DNA of 64,000 nt from an uncultured Christensenella sp. (GTDB lineage: Bacteria > Bacillota > Clostridia > Christensenellales > Pumilibacteraceae). The stretch's first letter is position 1. Each line of letters begins with the position of its first letter. The stretch is from the NCBI GenBank assembly GCA_910578545.1, contig CAJTPT010000005.1, positions 62,001 to 126,000 of the forward strand. Direction: 5' to 3'. The notes under the pieces were generated by a model. That model searched no databases. It saw only the letters and a list, made by a program, of their open reading frames with translations, and had not been told where the DNA came from. Positions 36,510 to 45,208 of the stretch are shown here, one piece after another. Position numbers and translations under genes: made by a program.

Positions 36510-38537
36510 TTAATCCGCAACGTAAACCGTTATGCTTTGTATAAACACTCTGTTGTCGGTATCGATTTCGACAGTCGTGGAAGCCTTGTTTGCGGCAAAG
36601 TTGAAGTACATAATGCCCCAGTCGTTTTTGCTCGCGGTCTGCGCTTCGGAACCGTTGACGGATACTTTATCTGTTTGGTCTTTATTCCACTGACGAGCCG
36701 TAATAACAACGCCGAGTATCTTTTTGTTGAAATTAAGCGTGATTTTGCCGTTGTTTGTTGCCGAGCCGACCTTAATGAAGCCCGTGCCCGTAACAACGCC
36801 GTTAGGGTCGTCGTTGCCGAGCGTGACGCGAGTCGCAGAAGCACTCTCGAAAATGCTTGCATTTCCGCACGCCAAGCCGAAAATGTAAGTCGGGTTAGCA
36901 AGCGCGCCCGTCTGCGTAAGCTTGGTTAAATCGAACTGAAGCGGCGTGCCGTCCGGCTCTACCGTTTCGGGATAGTAGTTGTACTGTTTGGGATCTTGTT
37001 CGCTGTCCTTATATGTAATGCCGTCGCCGATTGCCTTGACTGCGATCCACAGCTTATTATACATCTGAACTGCGGGTGTTTCGCCGACTTCGACGTATCC
37101 CTCGATATTAACGGTCTTGGTTTCCCAATTCGCGTAGTCGTCGTCTATCGTACCGTAAACGTTATACCAATAGCGCACTGCGTGATCAACCGTGTTCCAG
37201 GTCGCAACGCCCGTTTTAGGGTCGATGTTGATTTTTGGCGAGGCAAGCTGTATGCGGTCGTCGTGCGTGATAGCAAACATATACACAAGCTCGTCGTTGT
37301 ATACGTCGTCGCCGATGTGCAGCATTGCAGAGAGCATGACAAGAACGTCGTCTTCGCCGCTTGCGGGGCAGGTAACGGTAACGTTGCCGTAATCGTCGAC
37401 AGTAAACGCGCCCGTTTCGTCGTCAACCGTCCACAGTATATTTACGCCGTAAAGCTTGACGGGCAGATAGAAGTCGCTCATTATCTTGGAATCTTCTTTC
37501 AGCATATCCCAAGCATTAAGCGTTTCCGTTACAAGCGCGTATCTGTCGCTTTCCGAAATTCCCTCGAAATCAACCGAACGGTAACTCGAAAGCCCCTTGA
37601 CCGTGCCGTCGGCGGCGAGAGTGCCGATTGCGGTTACGTCAAGACCTTCAAGTCTTTTGTCGATAGCGAGATACAGCTCCGGAACGTTTTTGCCGAAAAG
37701 CGTAAATCCGTCTTCGAGCACTGCGTCGCCGTTGGCGTTCGATTCTATAGTGCCCGTAATCATAAACTCGCGGCGGGAAAGATTTTCGCCGTAGTAATTC
37801 ATGATTTTAAGGATTTCGGCTACGGTGTAAATCTCGTCGTTCGATATCGAGAACTCGACCTCGTCGCAATAATCGCTCGAGCCGCGGCGGTCGGAATAAT
37901 CGCCGTCGTCCGCTACTTCTTCCGTGTTGTTGCCGATAGCTTTGACTTGGAACGCCCAGGTCGAATCAAGCTTTGTCGCGTCGATTGCGGTAAGGTCGAC
38001 CGTGGCGGAATTGTCCTCAACAGTTACCGCGTTCTCTTCGTCGCCGTTAATAACGTACCCGTAACCGCTCGCTCCTGCCACCGCGTGCCAGTTTAAAATA
38101 ACCTTGCCGGCGTCAGCGCCTTGAATTTCAACCGTGAGGTTTTCGGGTGCGGCAAGATTTTTTTCGGGCGCTTTGTACGTTTTGGGCTTTGACCAATCGC
38201 TGTCGGCATAGCTAACGCCGTCGCCCTTTGCCTTTACCGTAACGGCTTGACCGTTTTCAAGAAGAACTTCGCGAGTTTCGGCGGTTTGTTCCGAACCGTC
38301 GTTTATCTTAAATACGTAGCCGCTTGCGTTTGTAACCTCGTTCCAGGTCGCTTTGCCGCTCACGTCAATAGTAACCGTGGGCGGGTTAAGCGCCGTGACG
38401 CTCGGGTTTTTATCGTTGTTGCCGCCGTCTTTGTTGCTGTCGTCTTTGTTGCTGTCGTTGCATGCGGCAAGACACAAGCACGCACATACCGATAATACAA
38501 GGCTTAAAGCTACAAGCCATAACCGCCGTTTTTTCAT
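36510..38537 (-). CDS. Large lipoprotein with fibronectin-III-like modules
   Basis: 675-aa exported protein. Lipoprotein signal (CLCLAACN, Cys about 26), then a low-complexity Asp/Asn/Lys linker (DSNKDDSNKDGGNNDKN). At least three modules share the pattern P-x-V-x-ID-x-SGKATWNEV-x-A-x-GYVFKI (about residues 48-115, 125-215 and 430-505), like fibronectin type III domains. A middle segment (about 230-330) resembles an OB-fold (ITGTIESNANGDAVLEDG). A C-terminal jelly-roll-like domain ends QSITVYVAD. Probably cell-surface carbohydrate or protein binding. Confidence 0.82.
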   Translation of the reverse strand: MKKRRLWLVALSLVLSVCACLCLAACNDSNKDDSNKDGGNNDKNPSVTALNPPTVTIDVSGKATWNEVTNASGYVFKINDGSEQTAETREVLLENGQAVTVKAKGDGVSYADSDWSKPKTYKAPEKNLAAPENLTVEIQGADAGKVILNWHAVAGASGYGYVINGDEENAVTVEDNSATVDLTAIDATKLDSTWAFQVKAIGNNTEEVADDGDYSDRRGSSDYCDEVEFSISNDEIYTVAEILKIMNYYGENLSRREFMITGTIESNANGDAVLEDGFTLFGKNVPELYLAIDKRLEGLDVTAIGTLAADGTVKGLSSYRSVDFEGISESDRYALVTETLNAWDMLKEDSKIMSDFYLPVKLYGVNILWTVDDETGAFTVDDYGNVTVTCPASGEDDVLVMLSAMLHIGDDVYNDELVYMFAITHDDRIQLASPKINIDPKTGVATWNTVDHAVRYWYNVYGTIDDDYANWETKTVNIEGYVEVGETPAVQMYNKLWIAVKAIGDGITYKDSEQDPKQYNYYPETVEPDGTPLQFDLTKLTQTGALANPTYIFGLACGNASIFESASATRVTLGNDDPNGVVTGTGFIKVGSATNNGKITLNFNKKILGVVITARQWNKDQTDKVSVNGSEAQTASKNDWGIMYFNFAANKASTTVEIDTDNRVFIQSITVYVAD

Positions 38538-38712
38538 ACGACCTCCGAATAATTATCCTTCAACAATATTCTATCACTTTATTTTATAAATGTCAAAATA
38601 AACCGTGAAATTCTTCACTGTTCCGCTTGTTTAAATCGGCGCAGAATACGGATAATTCGAGCCGAAAAAAACGGAATGCCATGCGGCGACAAGTATTATG
38701 ATAATCGAAATA

Positions 38713-39183
38713 TTACGATAGCTCTGTTTCCGAACTTTTCGTTGCGCGCGGCGCAATCGTTTTACAGCTTATAAGTATATGGCATATTCCGAATATCACC
38801 GCGAACACGAGCAAGGGGATATTGGCAAGCATTGTGCCGCTGAAAATGAAAATAATCGTCGGAAGCACGGACAGCGACAGCGCTCTTAGTAAATCCCGCC
38901 TTTTCCAACACACTATCCAAAAAATAACGTAGGCGAGTAGCAGTCCGCCGTTTACCGATAAATAAACGGTAAGCGCAAGGTCGAACCAAAAATTAAAGTA
39001 CGTATGCGGGATATTGAATATCATCAATACAAAACAACCGTACCTGCCTATCTGTTCGGCAATAACGGTCGCCTTGTTGCGGTACGCGCCGATTTCATCA
39101 TTCTTGTGCGTTGCGGCGTAAACGATATTCGGTATCATGATCAGGGCCATGATTATAAGCCCGTGATAGTTAAACCATACCAT
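38713..39183 (-). CDS. Four- to five-helix membrane protein
   Basis: 156 aa, hydrophobic, with four to five predicted membrane helices and a charged loop KNDEIGAYRNKATV after the first helix. The pattern resembles small uncharacterised Firmicute integral membrane proteins. No motif gives a function. It ends in a Ser/Thr/Glu-rich cytoplasmic tail. Confidence 0.7.
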   Translation of the reverse strand: MVWFNYHGLIIMALIMIPNIVYAATHKNDEIGAYRNKATVIAEQIGRYGCFVLMIFNIPHTYFNFWFDLALTVYLSVNGGLLLAYVIFWIVCWKRRDLLRALSLSVLPTIIFIFSGTMLANIPLLVFAVIFGICHILISCKTIAPRATKSSETELS

Positions 39184-39224
39184 AATCAGATTATATCACA
39201 GTTGCCGCGTAATTTCAAGCAAAG

Positions 39225-39530
39225 CTATTCTAAATAGTTTACACGTTTGCCCGTCGATAGCGCGTACTCTATTTCCGAGCGCGTGCTCGAGCCGATATAG
39301 CCGCCCTTGTTGATGACGAATATCTCATCCGCCATGTCGATTTTGCGCTTGTGCATGTCGTCGAGCATTGCTTTTACGTTGTCGTTCAAAACCCCGTCGC
39401 CGCCGTGCCCGAACAGTCCTACGGAAATGACTATATTCCCATCGAGCGTCAGCCGTTTTTGCTCATAAATAAACTCGTCTTTAAATTTAGTGCTTCCGCA
39501 CAGAGTAATTACTTTGTATTTTCCGACCAT
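39225..39530 (-). CDS. Nucleoside 2-deoxyribosyltransferase-like protein
   Basis: 101 aa with MVGKYKVITLCGSTKFKDEF at the start and DEIFVINKGGYIGSSTRSEIEYA later, the pattern of the nucleoside deoxyribosyltransferase/DUF4406 fold (LCGS nucleotide loop and G-x-G-x-S-T-x-x-E catalytic region). Start ATG 39530 has AAAGGTG upstream; the longer frame to 39575 lacks a ribosome site. Role may be in nucleoside salvage or nucleotide sensing; the fold is supported, the substrate is not. Confidence 0.72.
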   Translation of the reverse strand: MVGKYKVITLCGSTKFKDEFIYEQKRLTLDGNIVISVGLFGHGGDGVLNDNVKAMLDDMHKRKIDMADEIFVINKGGYIGSSTRSEIEYALSTGKRVNYLE

Positions 39531-39781
39531 CGGGTTCACCTTTATTGTTTTAGCTGTTGTTTTTGTTCCAAACAATATCCTTTGATTAGGTTTTTAATAT
39601 TTTACAACATATTAACCGATAAATCAAGCGGCTCGACCTATGTCGTGAATATGGATTGGATATTTGACAGTGTAAGTTCTATTGGCGATATTATTGAATG
39701 GTAGCTAATCCCAAAATGGTGGGGTAAAAAAGCGCACAAATAACCACGCCTGTTTCGGTTGGATCTGTTTTACAATCGCCA

Positions 39782-40111
39782 TTACTCCCGGTCGCGATCT
39801 TCGGAATTAAGCTTGAGCGCAAGCGCAGATATGATTTTGCCGTTAAAAGCTGTCTCGTATTTGCTCAGTGAAAGATATTCCCTTAAGTGTTGTGCTTGGC
39901 ATATTGCGTACGAAATGCTTCGTGTAACAGCACAGTGATTGCTGTTGTATTTTTGGGCGATCGTGCCGTATATTTCTTTGAGTTTAATAATCGACCGTTC
40001 TTTTTTGAGAACTACAGCTTCGCTTAGTAACGTGAAACCGGTAAGATGCGGCGGGACAGATGAATCTGCTACAAGTTTTTCCGCATTCTTCAAAATTGAT
40101 TGAGTTGTCAT
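39782..40111 (-). CDS. Stand-alone Spo0A C-terminal-like DNA-binding protein
   Basis: 109 aa. The segment HLTGFTLLSEAVVLKKERS...LKEIYGTIAQKYNSNHCAVTRSISYAICQA (residues about 22-75) follows the pattern of the Spo0A effector domain (G-Y-x-Y-L-R-x-A-I, then L-Y-P-x-I-A-x-x-F/Y, then V-x-R-x-I-x-x-A-I). No receiver domain is present. It may be a sporulation-like regulator or a derived relic. GGAGGAAAC precedes the ATG. Confidence 0.72.
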   Translation of the reverse strand: MTTQSILKNAEKLVADSSVPPHLTGFTLLSEAVVLKKERSIIKLKEIYGTIAQKYNSNHCAVTRSISYAICQAQHLREYLSLSKYETAFNGKIISALALKLNSEDRDRE

Positions 40112-40387
40112 ATGTTTGTTTCCTCCGTTATGTATCAGTTTATATATAAATCATATCACATTGTTTTAAAAAGTGAAAAAAACGAAGAAAAACAAACAAT
40201 TTTAAAGAATGTACAGCAAAAAAGTGTATTAAGCTTACCCTGTATTGAGTAAACAGAAGAAAAATCATAATCGAGCGGTAATTGGCCGTCCGATTTTTAT
40301 TGTTTAAACCTAAGTAGTAACAAAATACGGAATAATGCGGTATAATAGGGAATAATACAGAGTGGTTTTCTATATGGATAGTGCAAA

Positions 40388-40424
40388 AACAAAACTCACC
40401 ACAATACATAGCGGTGAGTTTTAA
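40388..40424 (-). terminator. Terminator downstream of the XRE/zinc-ribbon gene
   Basis: AAAACTCACC / GGTGAGTTTT arms around a 12-nt loop, with a T-rich tract on the minus strand. Confidence 0.65.
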
Positions 40425-40455
40425 ATTGTGGGGTAGTGGCAACCTAAAACGAATT

Positions 40456-41061
40456 TTAACTCAATCTTTTTTTACAAAAACTTTTTTTGCCGCATTTCGG
40501 GCATTTCAACTTTCTTTTTGTCAACGTATGCGCGCCGCCGATAAAATCTTTCATTGACGGCACAAACTTTTCACCACACACGGGACATTCGTATACACCT
40601 GCATCAACAGTCAAAACGCAACACACCCCTACGCCGAGAATTATGATAATAAGCGAAAAAACGATACAAATGATTTTTAACCAAATAGGCGCGGAAAGCA
40701 AATCGCTCAAAAGAATTATCGAAAGACCGGAAAGAATTGTTATTAAGGCTACAATACAAGAAACAGTCAATCGCTTTTTTGCTTCGTTCCTTTTTTTCAT
40801 TAAGTCAGTAAAGATATATTCTTCGGCATTTTCTTTATAATGTTTTTCGTCCAAACGTTCGCCCGAAAGCAATTCGTTTATGCTCACGTCAAACAATTTA
40901 CTTAAAATTTGCAGCATTTCAACGGGCGGTAAATAATTGCCGTTTTCCCAACGTGAAACCGTTTTATTTGTTACACCTATTTGTTCGCCCAATTCGTCTT
41001 GTGTAAGATTTCTTTCTTTACGCAATTCGGATAAAAATGTTCCGACTTTTTGCATATCCAT
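40456..41061 (-). CDS. Membrane-anchored XRE regulator with C-terminal zinc ribbon
   Basis: 201 aa in three parts. An XRE helix-turn-helix (LRKERNLTQDELGEQIGVTNKTVSRWENG, residues about 12-45); two membrane helices (about 97-150); and a zinc ribbon with CPVCGEKF and CPKCGKKSFC (about 160-198). The combination suggests a membrane-linked DNA-binding sensor. AAAGGAG lies upstream with long spacing. No obvious partner gene; its target is unknown. Confidence 0.8.
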   Translation of the reverse strand: MDMQKVGTFLSELRKERNLTQDELGEQIGVTNKTVSRWENGNYLPPVEMLQILSKLFDVSINELLSGERLDEKHYKENAEEYIFTDLMKKRNEAKKRLTVSCIVALITILSGLSIILLSDLLSAPIWLKIICIVFSLIIIILGVGVCCVLTVDAGVYECPVCGEKFVPSMKDFIGGAHTLTKRKLKCPKCGKKSFCKKRLS

Positions 41062-41248
41062 AATGAATATCTCCTTTCATTTGATAGCACTATTATAACA
41101 CACTAATACTGAAAAGTATTGCCCATAAACAGCGAATATGAAGCAAACATTAGACAAATCATAGGACTTTGGCACCACGGCGGGTGTTTGATAAAATTTA
41201 AATTAAAGAAAAAAGTACGAACAAAAGCGGTTCGTACTTTAACGACAT

Positions 41249-41324
41249 TGGTGGAGATAGTGGGACTCGAACCCATGACCTATGCGTTGCGAACGCATCG
41301 CTCTACCAGCTGAGCTATATCCCC
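41249..41324 (-). tRNA. tRNA-Ala(CGC)
   Basis: Cloverleaf on the minus strand with 5' GGGGATA pairing to TATCTCC, D-arm AGCTCAGCTGGTAGAGC, anticodon loop TTCGCAA (anticodon CGC, Ala codon GCG), T-arm GGGTTCGAGTCCC and encoded CCA. 76 nt. Its position inside an accessory-gene zone makes it another possible integration site. Confidence 0.95.
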
Positions 41325-41626
41325 ATAGGTTTCCGACTTTTGTCGGCGAAATATAGTGTATCACATCTTTTGTTGTTTGTAAAGTAAAATTTATTCTTTT
41401 TTTTACGTAATGAAAAAATTCCTTTTGCATTTTAGTTGTGCGGGATTAGAAACATAAATCCTGGGTTCCGCATATTTGCGTTTGACCAGCGCAAATTGCA
41501 CAGCGTTTATAATTTTTGAAAACCACTTGCAAATAAATACCCGGTGTGGTAAAATTAATATGGTAGATTGGGCGATATCGCCCGATGTTGCGGCTTAATC
41601 TACCGACAACAAACGGAGAAAGCGAT

Positions 41627-42391
41627 ATGCAAAACAAAAGCAGACGGTTATACTTAATACTATGCCTTTGTTTTGTGTTGCTCGTATTTTTCGGCGCGGT
41701 AGCTTGCGGCATGACGGAACCGCCCGCGACTATAGACGGTATTACCGCCGACGACGTCACGTGCGTTTACGACGGTGAGTACCATTCCATAACGGTGGAA
41801 AACACGCGCGATTCTGACGTGGTCAGTTATTCGATAAACGCCGTTTATTGGAGCGACGAGGTACTCGCGTATTCCATGCCGGGTGAATATATCATCTATT
41901 ACAAGGTCAGCAGGCGCGGGTGCGTGGACGTCGTTTCCTACGCTAAGCTCACGATAGAACGCGCAGTGCTGACTGATATAATCGCCGACGAGGTTGAGGT
42001 CGTGTACGACGGCAAGGCGCACGGCATACATATCGACGGATTACAGGACGACGATATTGTTACGTATTCCACCGACGGCACTAATTTTTATAAAGAGCTT
42101 GCGCTGACCGATGTTGGCGTTTATACCGTGCACTATAACGTCAAGCGCTTTTACGGTGATTATTCTGCCACGTGCAACGTGACTATTCTTCCCAATATAA
42201 ACGGTATTTATCTTAATCCCGAGTTCGGCGTAATACAAATCAACAACAAAAAAGCCACTGTCAACGGCGAGAGCAAGAATTTGTTTTACGACCTGACGTG
42301 CAGGGGCAAGATAGATAAAATCGACTTTGTAATCTTGGACAACGTGCTCGTGTACGACGGCAAGCTGTTTACCAAGGCGAGCATAATTTAG
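41627..42391 (+). CDS. Lipoprotein with two Ig-like (YDG) repeats
   Basis: 254 aa. Lipobox GAVACG (Cys about 27). Two similar modules begin VTCVYDGEYHSITVE and VEVVYDGKAHGIHID (residues about 43-110 and 120-190), with G-EYIIYYKVSR / GVYTVHYNVKR ends, the pattern of the MBG/YDG bacterial Ig-like repeat. A short C-terminal beta segment follows. CGGAGAAAGCGAT precedes ATG 41627. Probably a surface protein. Confidence 0.75.
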   Translation: MQNKSRRLYLILCLCFVLLVFFGAVACGMTEPPATIDGITADDVTCVYDGEYHSITVENTRDSDVVSYSINAVYWSDEVLAYSMPGEYIIYYKVSRRGCVDVVSYAKLTIERAVLTDIIADEVEVVYDGKAHGIHIDGLQDDDIVTYSTDGTNFYKELALTDVGVYTVHYNVKRFYGDYSATCNVTILPNINGIYLNPEFGVIQINNKKATVNGESKNLFYDLTCRGKIDKIDFVILDNVLVYDGKLFTKASII

Positions 42392-42440
42392 TTCGTTCTG
42401 TAAGCGAAATAATTTAATTTTTAAAAAACGGAGTTGCGTA

Positions 42441-42800
42441 GTGATAGAAAAAGAAGATTGGCGTTTGACAGGCGGAGAGGAAAGCATAAGCGGTCAAAAA
42501 TTTAAAAAAATACAATTCCCCGATTTTTGGCGTAAATCCTATGATGAAAAGAACGACTTTTATCAAAAGGTTTTAAAAGACGCACACCGATTCGTAAAAG
42601 AATTTAATAGAGGGAAAGAGTTTTTGGAAGGGGATAAGGTGCAGGCGTTTTGGCACGAACATTGTTATTTTTGCTTCGAAAAGTTTATGACGGATACCGT
42701 TGCCGAATGTTATTGCACGCATGATTACAACGTTTGGATATGTAAAACCTGCTTCGAGGATTTTAAAGAAAAATTCAATTTGATTTTAGACGATAACTAA
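42441..42800 (+). CDS. Small Cys-rich putative zinc protein
   Basis: 119 aa from GTG 42441, with GGAG seven bases upstream. The C-terminal half has HCYFCFEKF and CYCTHDYNVWICKTCFEDF, giving a likely zinc-binding cluster of Cys and His ligands (residues about 73-107). The N-terminal half is charged and helical. Function not recognised. Confidence 0.65.
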   Translation: MIEKEDWRLTGGEESISGQKFKKIQFPDFWRKSYDEKNDFYQKVLKDAHRFVKEFNRGKEFLEGDKVQAFWHEHCYFCFEKFMTDTVAECYCTHDYNVWICKTCFEDFKEKFNLILDDN

Positions 42801-42811
42801 AATTAAAACAC

Positions 42812-42855
42812 AAAAAGCACCCTAAAAGTTTTGTTCGGCTTTTGGGGCGTTTTTA
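42812..42855 (+). terminator. Intrinsic terminator
   Basis: AAAAGC-type arm paired with CTTTTGGGGCG around a T/G loop and ending in TTTTT, just after the zinc-protein gene. Confidence 0.55.
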
Positions 42856-43367
42856 TACTGTTTAAGAATAAATACCGTGATTGCCCGCCGACAAAAGCGG
42901 GCTTTGGCGCGAGCGTCAAGCGCCGAGCGAACGGTACGGCGAAAATCTTTATTATTAATCATTAATTTTTTTTAAAATCTTTTACTTTTATTTTAGTTCT
43001 TCTCGCCGTTTACTCATTCACAAATGTAATAAGCATACAAAAATAAAGCACCGGATAGCGGTGTGTTTCATAGGGATTAAAGCAAGGACGATAATCAGTC
43101 CTTGCTTTTTTAGTACTGTTATGCTATAATGATTGTACGATAAACAGTAATTTAGTTAGGCAACTTTATATAATGTTAAAAGAAAAAGTATAGCGCACTA
43201 TACTTCGCAAGCGAAGATAGTGCGCTGTTTCTTTGTCCACAAGGGAATCCATATAACAGATACCCTTAAGGGGCTTTTTGGGGAGCTGTTAGACGTTACG
43301 CTTGCCAACACCCCCGAAAATGACTTCGCCGCCATTCGTGCAAGCACGACGGCGGCGGTCATCAATT
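42856..43367. other. Intergenic region next to the prophage
   Basis: No confident gene. A terminator-like hairpin (AGCAAGGAC / GTCCTTGCT then T-run) lies at 43081-43112, and a long inverted repeat at 43192-43226 has 16-17 bp arms with a two-base loop (AGCGCACTATACTTCGC and near-complement). Two overlapping frames near 43198-43447, one on each strand, look protein-like but cannot both be real. This is the DNA that lay directly downstream of tRNA-Thr before the prophage inserted. Confidence 0.5.
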
Positions 43368-43391
43368 TTGGAGCTGTTACCGGGATTCGAA
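43368..43391. repeat. attL core of the prophage
   Basis: 24-bp copy of the tRNA-Thr 3' end: CCA end, acceptor strand and the first part of the T-arm, read on the minus strand. Identical to 52022-52045; the bases just outside differ. Confidence 0.88.
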
Positions 43392-43890
43392 GCCGAAGTT
43401 GCAAAAAGTGCGTGCCCAACAACGCAAAAGCCTTAGAAACGCCCTAACAGAAAGAGCGCATGACGGGATAGAAACTAGGCGCGCCGAGCGCACGCGAGCT
43501 ATGCGCGACTCCACGACGGAATAGGGAAACGGAAAGTCGTGCTTACCGACGACAGCGCGACCCTACGCCCGACCACTGGCACACCACCACATTCGCTACT
43601 CACACAGATAGGTAACAACTATCGACCAAGAAAGAGGGCGAAATGAAAAGCTAAACAACCAAACTTCGGCACAGCCGACTAAGCGGAAGAACACAAGCAA
43701 ACAGACCGACACTCTTTTCGCGACAGCCCCGAACTCTGTTCGGCATAAGCGCGTGAACAGTTGCAGGCGCTACGGGTAGCAAAGCACAATTAAATGCAGA
43801 TGTTTTCCGAAGCGCCGCGACTGTGAACACGCCAAGCAAGCGCCCGACGGGCGCGCGGTAGCAAAAAAGCCATAACAAGGAACAAGCACA
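43392..43890. other. Prophage noncoding region, candidate replication origin and packaging signal
   Basis: About 500 bp with no credible reading frame between attL and rep. It is rich in small hairpins, including CCGAACTCTGTTCGG at 43729-43743 and GCCCGACGGGC just before rep, and GC-richer than the genes to its right. Filamentous phages place origins and packaging hairpins in such a region, which is the basis for the suggestion. Confidence 0.45.
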
Positions 43891-45159
43891 ATGCAAGTAG
43901 CGTACATTACGCGCAAGGTGTTTGCCGACGATAGCGAAGAAATAAGAATAAAAATAAACAAACAAATCACACCCGGAACAATCGCAAAAGCAAAAGAAAC
44001 CCGCAAACAAAATAAATTTTTAAATGAAAATCGCATTGCACAAATTAAAAAACAAATCCACCAACTTAGATTTTACGACCCTCAATATTCACGCAAACTC
44101 CACCTATTAGAAAACGAATTAAAGTTACGAAACATTCAAAACGTATGTCGTTCGGCACACCGTTCGCGGCAAGCATTATATGATATATGTAGGTGCAATG
44201 AATTTAAATTCTTTGTTACCTTTACGAATGACCCCGAAAAGATTGACCGCAACAATGATAAGCTGGTCAAGCGTAAGTTCACACAATGGGCGAATGATAT
44301 TCGCAAGAAATTTCCAAATATGTATTACGTAGCAGTGCCCGAGTATCACAAAAAAGGTGCACTGCATTTCCATTTGCTTATAGGCGGCGTGACGTTTGAG
44401 GAATTAGGCTGTGTGCCCGCACTGACAAAACGGGGGCGGTTGAAGTTTAAGAACGGCAAGCAAATATTTAACGTCACGGCATGGAAATGGGGATTTTCCA
44501 CACTAAGCATAATCGAGAACGTAGAAGCAAGTAAGCACTATATTTGTAAGTACATAAGTAAGCAACACTTTGATGGTAGATTTTTCAATAAGCGTAGATA
44601 TTATGCAAGCCATAATATTAAACGTCCGCTTATTGAAAAGCGGTGTGTAAAACCCGAGGATTGTTTAAACGGTATCGACGATAACGTTTACCTTGTCGAA
44701 TATTTAAACCCCGAAAAGCAGTACTTAGTACTAAGCTATGACGGTAACGGTATTGTCAATGAAACAATGAATGCGCCCGCTGTCAAAGAGGATTTACAAG
44801 CCCTGCGCGGCCGCCGCAGTCGGGCGGCTTGTCCGCCCGATCGCGCGGCGCGTGTGCCTTACTTGACGGTAGGCACACTTAATAGGGAATTCACTGAATT
44901 TATGAATTCGCTGTATAAAAAATGCGTAGCAAGTAAGCAACATTATGCTTCGTGTGATTGGCAGTACGAAAAAAAATATATAGAGCGCGTATTCTTTAAG
45001 ACATTACGCGATTTTAGACAGCCGCACGAAGATTATGATTGCGAAAAATGGCAAGAGCAAACCATATTAGACGAGTATTACGCTAATATGGCGGTTAAAC
45101 CGTGCCGTAATGAAAAAAGTGACATAGAATATTGTCGCGAAGTAGGCTTAATAGATTAA
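43891..45159 (+). CDS. HUH-family rolling-circle replication initiator
   Basis: 422-aa phage Rep related to gpII/ORF2-type initiators that nick the double-strand origin. Motif I FKFFVTFT (residues 106-112), HUH motif LHFHLLIGG (His159 and His161, metal ligands), and motif III with catalytic Tyr in KHYICKYISK (Tyr217, or Tyr221 as the alternative). A basic, helical N-terminal region precedes the nuclease domain. A GC-rich palindromic block interrupts the gene in frame at residues about 304-321. AAGGAACAAGCACA precedes the ATG. First gene of the prophage on the attL side. Confidence 0.88.
   Translation: MQVAYITRKVFADDSEEIRIKINKQITPGTIAKAKETRKQNKFLNENRIAQIKKQIHQLRFYDPQYSRKLHLLENELKLRNIQNVCRSAHRSRQALYDICRCNEFKFFVTFTNDPEKIDRNNDKLVKRKFTQWANDIRKKFPNMYYVAVPEYHKKGALHFHLLIGGVTFEELGCVPALTKRGRLKFKNGKQIFNVTAWKWGFSTLSIIENVEASKHYICKYISKQHFDGRFFNKRRYYASHNIKRPLIEKRCVKPEDCLNGIDDNVYLVEYLNPEKQYLVLSYDGNGIVNETMNAPAVKEDLQALRGRRSRAACPPDRAARVPYLTVGTLNREFTEFMNSLYKKCVASKQHYASCDWQYEKKYIERVFFKTLRDFRQPHEDYDCEKWQEQTILDEYYANMAVKPCRNEKSDIEYCREVGLID
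44801..44855. repeat. GC-rich palindromic block inside rep
   Basis: About 55 bp of very high GC within an AT-rich gene. Core hairpin TCGGGCGG, CTTGT loop, CCGCCCGA (44820-44840), flanked by GCGCGGC tracts. It stays in frame and encodes an Arg/Ala/Pro-rich stretch (RGRRSRAACPPDRAARVP). Confidence 0.6.
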
Positions 45160-45208
45160 AACAATAAAAGTTATTGGAATACAAATTGAATTTTGTTCTT
45201 ATTATTTT

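Noticed and set aside
36996..38096. 366-aa plus-strand frame opposite the fibronectin-like lipoprotein
   Set aside because: The opposite strand has a lipoprotein signal, a terminator and repeated domains; this frame has none.
41239..41430. 63-aa minus-strand frame over tRNA-Ala
   Set aside because: Translation of a tRNA gene (VGYSSAGRAMRSQRIGHGF type), not a protein.
43282..43291. Second partial att-like match near the left prophage edge
   Set aside because: Only ten bases match; too short to distinguish from chance.
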